Source of the DNA: Paenibacillus sp. JDR-2 | Lineage (GTDB): Bacteria > Bacillota > Bacilli > Paenibacillales > Paenibacillaceae | NCBI RefSeq assembly: GCF_000023585.1 | Contig: NC_012914.1 | Span: forward strand, 1,560,501 to 1,624,500 | DNA length: 64,000 nucleotides | Direction: 5' to 3' | Shown: positions 62,027 through 64,000 of the stretch, one piece after another | Numbering within the stretch: the first letter of the stretch is position 1 | Layout: the number at the start of each line of letters is the position of its first letter | Translations under genes and position numbers: made by a program | Notes under the pieces: model-generated | Databases searched by the model: none | Told to the model about the DNA's origin: nothing | What the model saw: the letters and a program-made list of their open reading frames with translations, nothing else

Positions 62027-63202
62027 ATGGAGAGAAGCCAAATGAATGAAGGGCTGCACACCAAAGCAGCGCATGACGAAGTGGACACGAAGCATTATGG
62101 CGCCGTCACTATTCCGATTTATCAAAATAGTCTGTTTGCGTTCGAAAACCATGAGTCATTCGATCATGCTATGAAGGACGTATTGGCCGCTACCGTCTAT
62201 TCCCGGGGCAATAATCCAACGGTGCAATATTTGGAAAGCAAAATCGCGGAATTGGAAGAGGCGGATCGGGCGCGCTGCTTCGCGTCTGGGATGGCCGCTA
62301 TAGCCGGCTCCTTGCATGCCTTATTGCGATCGGGCGACCATGTCATCTGCGTTAATCAAGCTTATGGTCCAACAAGGCAGTTCCTGGACGAATTATCCGA
62401 CCGGTACAGGGTTGAAGTTACCTACGTCGACGGCTGTCTGTTATCGGACTTCGAAGACCAGTTACGGCCACAAACGCGACTGATCTATCTGGAGAGTCCG
62501 ACATCGGGATTGTTCCAGCTGCAGGATTTGGAGGGAATCGCGGCGCTTGCGAAACGCGCTGGCGTTCTTACGATGATTGACGGCAGCTGGGCGACGCCAT
62601 GCTTCCAGCGTCCGCTGACATGGGGAATAGATCTTGTGCTTCACTCAATGACCAAATATTTCTCAGGCCATAGCGATTGCTTGGGAGGCGTCGTGGCCGG
62701 ACGAGCGGACCTGATCGATGAAATAGCAAACAAAGGGTATATGCTGTTTGGGGGCGTTATGACTCCGCATACGGCTTCCCTCATGATACGGGGGCTGCGA
62801 ACGCTGCCGCTCAGGATGGAAAGACATCATAGCAGCGGCTTGATGCTCGCCGAATACATGGAGAAACATCCGCTCGTGAACCGGGTGAATCATCCCGGCT
62901 TGCCTTCGCATCCGCAGCATGCTCTTGCGTGTAGGCAATTAGACGGGTTTGGCAGTCTATTTTCCTTCGAGACTCAGTTGCCGGTAGAGCAGCTGAAGAA
63001 ATGGGCTGACGCCTTGCATTATTTCCGGATTGGTGTCAGCTGGGGCGGCTTCGAGAGTCTGGTAACGGTTGGTCAAACGCCGGGGAGCCGTAATTTGGCG
63101 GGGAATAACCCTTCAGTAGCCCGATTGTACATCGGTCTGGAGGATCCGCAAACGCTGATCGGGGATATCGAGCAGGCTTGGAGTCAAGTCGTCGGAACGT
63201 AA
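62027..63202 (+). CDS. Cys/Met metabolism PLP-dependent enzyme (trans-sulfuration family)
   Basis: The ~391-residue fold-type I PLP enzyme shows family motifs: YSRGNNPTVQYLESKIAELE, FASGMAAIAGSL, IYLESPTSGLFQLQDL, the PLP lysine in LHSMTKYFSGHSD and the C-terminal SWGGFESLV. Relatives are cystathionine lyases and synthases, methionine gamma-lyase and homocysteine-forming enzymes. The usual YSR PLP-phosphate contact is present. It is 35-45 bases behind the permease genes and so probably co-transcribed with a sugar-type importer, an odd pairing. ATGs at 62021 and 62027 are both possible. Confidence 0.9.
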   Translation: MERSQMNEGLHTKAAHDEVDTKHYGAVTIPIYQNSLFAFENHESFDHAMKDVLAATVYSRGNNPTVQYLESKIAELEEADRARCFASGMAAIAGSLHALLRSGDHVICVNQAYGPTRQFLDELSDRYRVEVTYVDGCLLSDFEDQLRPQTRLIYLESPTSGLFQLQDLEGIAALAKRAGVLTMIDGSWATPCFQRPLTWGIDLVLHSMTKYFSGHSDCLGGVVAGRADLIDEIANKGYMLFGGVMTPHTASLMIRGLRTLPLRMERHHSSGLMLAEYMEKHPLVNRVNHPGLPSHPQHALACRQLDGFGSLFSFETQLPVEQLKKWADALHYFRIGVSWGGFESLVTVGQTPGSRNLAGNNPSVARLYIGLEDPQTLIGDIEQAWSQVVGT

Positions 63203-63236
63203 CGTACAGCTAATTATAGGGATCTGCAGGATACAG

Positions 63237-63259
63237 CCCGCCGAAAGGCGGGTTTTTTT
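63237..63259 (+). terminator. Terminator of the ABC-PLP operon
   Basis: CCCGCC and GGCGGG around GAAA are followed by TTTTTTTG. Confidence 0.93.
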
Positions 63260-63318
63260 GCTAACACGGGGGCATGTGTTATTTTAAATAAGTAGTCACT
63301 TAAGTCTATTTAAGGAGA

Positions 63319-63729
63319 ATGGATGAAATGAAATCGTCACTGCCAATCATTGTTCGCTCAACGGAAATTGACGTCAACGGCCATGTCAACAACGCAAAAT
63401 ACCTGGAATATTTCGAATGGGGGCGCGAGGAATGGTACGAGTTATGCGGGCTTTCGTATGAAACCTTCGCCAACATGAATATACAAACGGTTACCGTAAA
63501 CATCAACGTCAACTATAGAAGCGAGTGCAGGCAAGGCGACGAATTAACGGTCACCTGCCAGCCTGAACGAATAGGGAATTCCAGCTACGTTCTGAAGCAG
63601 GAGATTAAGGACGAGCGCGGCGAAGTGCGGGCCGATGCCTTGGTTACGAGCGTAACGATGGATCAATCAACCCGCAAAAGCCGCGTAGTCCCCGATGAGC
63701 TGAGGAAGTTTTTCAAATCTCAGGAATAA
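63319..63729 (+). CDS. Hotdog-fold acyl-CoA thioesterase (4HBT/YbgC-like)
   Basis: The 136-residue protein has the 4HBT signature DVNGHVNNAKYLEYFEWGREEWYE with the catalytic-type Asp, then VNINVNYRSECRQGDELTV and VTSVTMDQSTRKSRVVPDEL. Such enzymes hydrolyse acyl-CoA or acyl-ACP thioesters in the cytosol. AAGGAG precedes the start; an ATG at 63328 is an alternative. Its 3' end overlaps the convergent aminotransferase gene by 10 bases. Confidence 0.9.
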   Translation: MDEMKSSLPIIVRSTEIDVNGHVNNAKYLEYFEWGREEWYELCGLSYETFANMNIQTVTVNINVNYRSECRQGDELTVTCQPERIGNSSYVLKQEIKDERGEVRADALVTSVTMDQSTRKSRVVPDELRKFFKSQE

Positions 63730-64000
63730 ACGGCCTCATTAATCAGACCGCAGGCTTCCAGTACGCCCGTCAGGATCTCAATCATCTTCTCTACATCCTC
63801 GGCCGTTACGATAAGCGGCGGCATTAAGCGGATCGTGCGCGCATTTGGCGCGTTAACAAGCAGACCGTTGTTCAAACATTCCTCGGCAAGGGCTGGGGCA
63901 GCTCCCTCAGGTACGTCGAAAGCAAGCAGCAGACCTTTGCCGCGGACTTGACTGACAGCATAATTCTTAGCCAGTCCGGTTAGCTTCTCTTGAATAAAAG
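63720..64000 (-). CDS. Class III aminotransferase, ArgD-like, C-terminal part (5' end outside window)
   Basis: The minus-strand frame is open from the window edge to a TGA at 63722-63720 and gives the last ~93 residues. They contain VRGKGLLLAFDVPEG, NNGLLVNAPNARTIRLMPPLIVTAEDVEKM and ILTGVLEACG, the C-terminal domain of acetylornithine/ornithine aminotransferase-type enzymes. The PLP lysine lies upstream, so substrate cannot be judged. It has no start codon inside the window. Confidence 0.85.
   Translation of the reverse strand, partial: FIQEKLTGLAKNYAVSQVRGKGLLLAFDVPEGAAPALAEECLNNGLLVNAPNARTIRLMPPLIVTAEDVEKMIEILTGVLEACGLINEAVYS

Overview
The window looks like chromosomal DNA of a Paenibacillus-type spore-forming Firmicute. 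The grounds are a gerA-type germination operon, a SigI/RsgI pair, two soluble PAS-type sporulation-like histidine kinases, many YesM/YesN two-component systems next to carbohydrate ABC transporters, GGAGG-type ribosome binding sites and CcpA-type cre boxes. The gene order at about 12.1-24.0 kb (YesN, YesM, LplA-like binding protein, two permeases, GH67 aguA, GH10 xynA2, GH43 xynB) is that of the aldouronate/glucuronoxylan utilisation cluster known from Paenibacillus sp. JDR-2. The closest strain cannot be named from the sequence alone.

Layout. 0-2 kb: 3' end of an AhpC-type peroxiredoxin whose palindromic terminator has been hit and duplicated by an IS1182-like insertion sequence. The transposase of this element is split in two frames at an A6G slippery site. 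2-5.6 kb: gerA/gerB/gerC-type germinant receptor operon; the first gene carries an in-frame amber codon in its conserved N-terminus. 5.7-11.7 kb: small Cys-containing protein behind a duplicated leader hairpin, sigI-rsgI with an autoregulatory-type promoter, a cytosolic sensor kinase and leucyl aminopeptidase. 12-24 kb: the xylan/aldouronate cluster with a perfect cre site. 24-30.5 kb: old-yellow-enzyme reductase with repeated operator half-sites, AlkD-like glycosylase, MFS exporter, an unrecognised protein, an AraC regulator, an AT-rich lipoprotein and a DJ-1/PfpI protein.

30.7-39.9 kb: a second YesM/YesN system with a CUT1 ABC transporter, a GH32 fructosidase and an Asp/Glu racemase-like protein. 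Two related ~100-bp structured elements flank the last two genes in inverted orientation. 40-45.5 kb (minus strand): sugar porter plus a membrane-anchored sugar-binding protein, YesM-like kinase and YesN-like regulator that look like a three-component sugar sensor. 45.6-53.2 kb: PAS kinase, LacI repressor and a divergent L-fucose operon (fucI, fucA, RhaB-like kinase, fucU). 53.2-53.9 kb: a non-coding block with an exact 62-bp tandem repeat. 53.9-57.3 kb: secreted GH26-like enzyme and a propeller-like lipoprotein. 57.4-57.9 kb: a CD3324-type HTH gene preceded by two tiny ORFs and RNA hairpins. 58.1-63.2 kb: FCD-type GntR repressor with identical operators before its own gene and before an ABC operon that ends in a Cys/Met-type PLP enzyme. 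63.3-64 kb: hotdog thioesterase and the 3' end of an ArgD-like aminotransferase.

The common theme is capture and intracellular breakdown of plant polysaccharide fragments under local two-component or repressor control plus carbon catabolite repression, interleaved with sporulation, germination and stress genes. Nothing here is a clearly new multigene system. The best candidates for undescribed biology are non-coding: the ~100-bp element with an apparent compensatory base change, the leader hairpin that recurs just upstream of Shine-Dalgarno sequences, the 62-bp minisatellite and the CD3324 leader.
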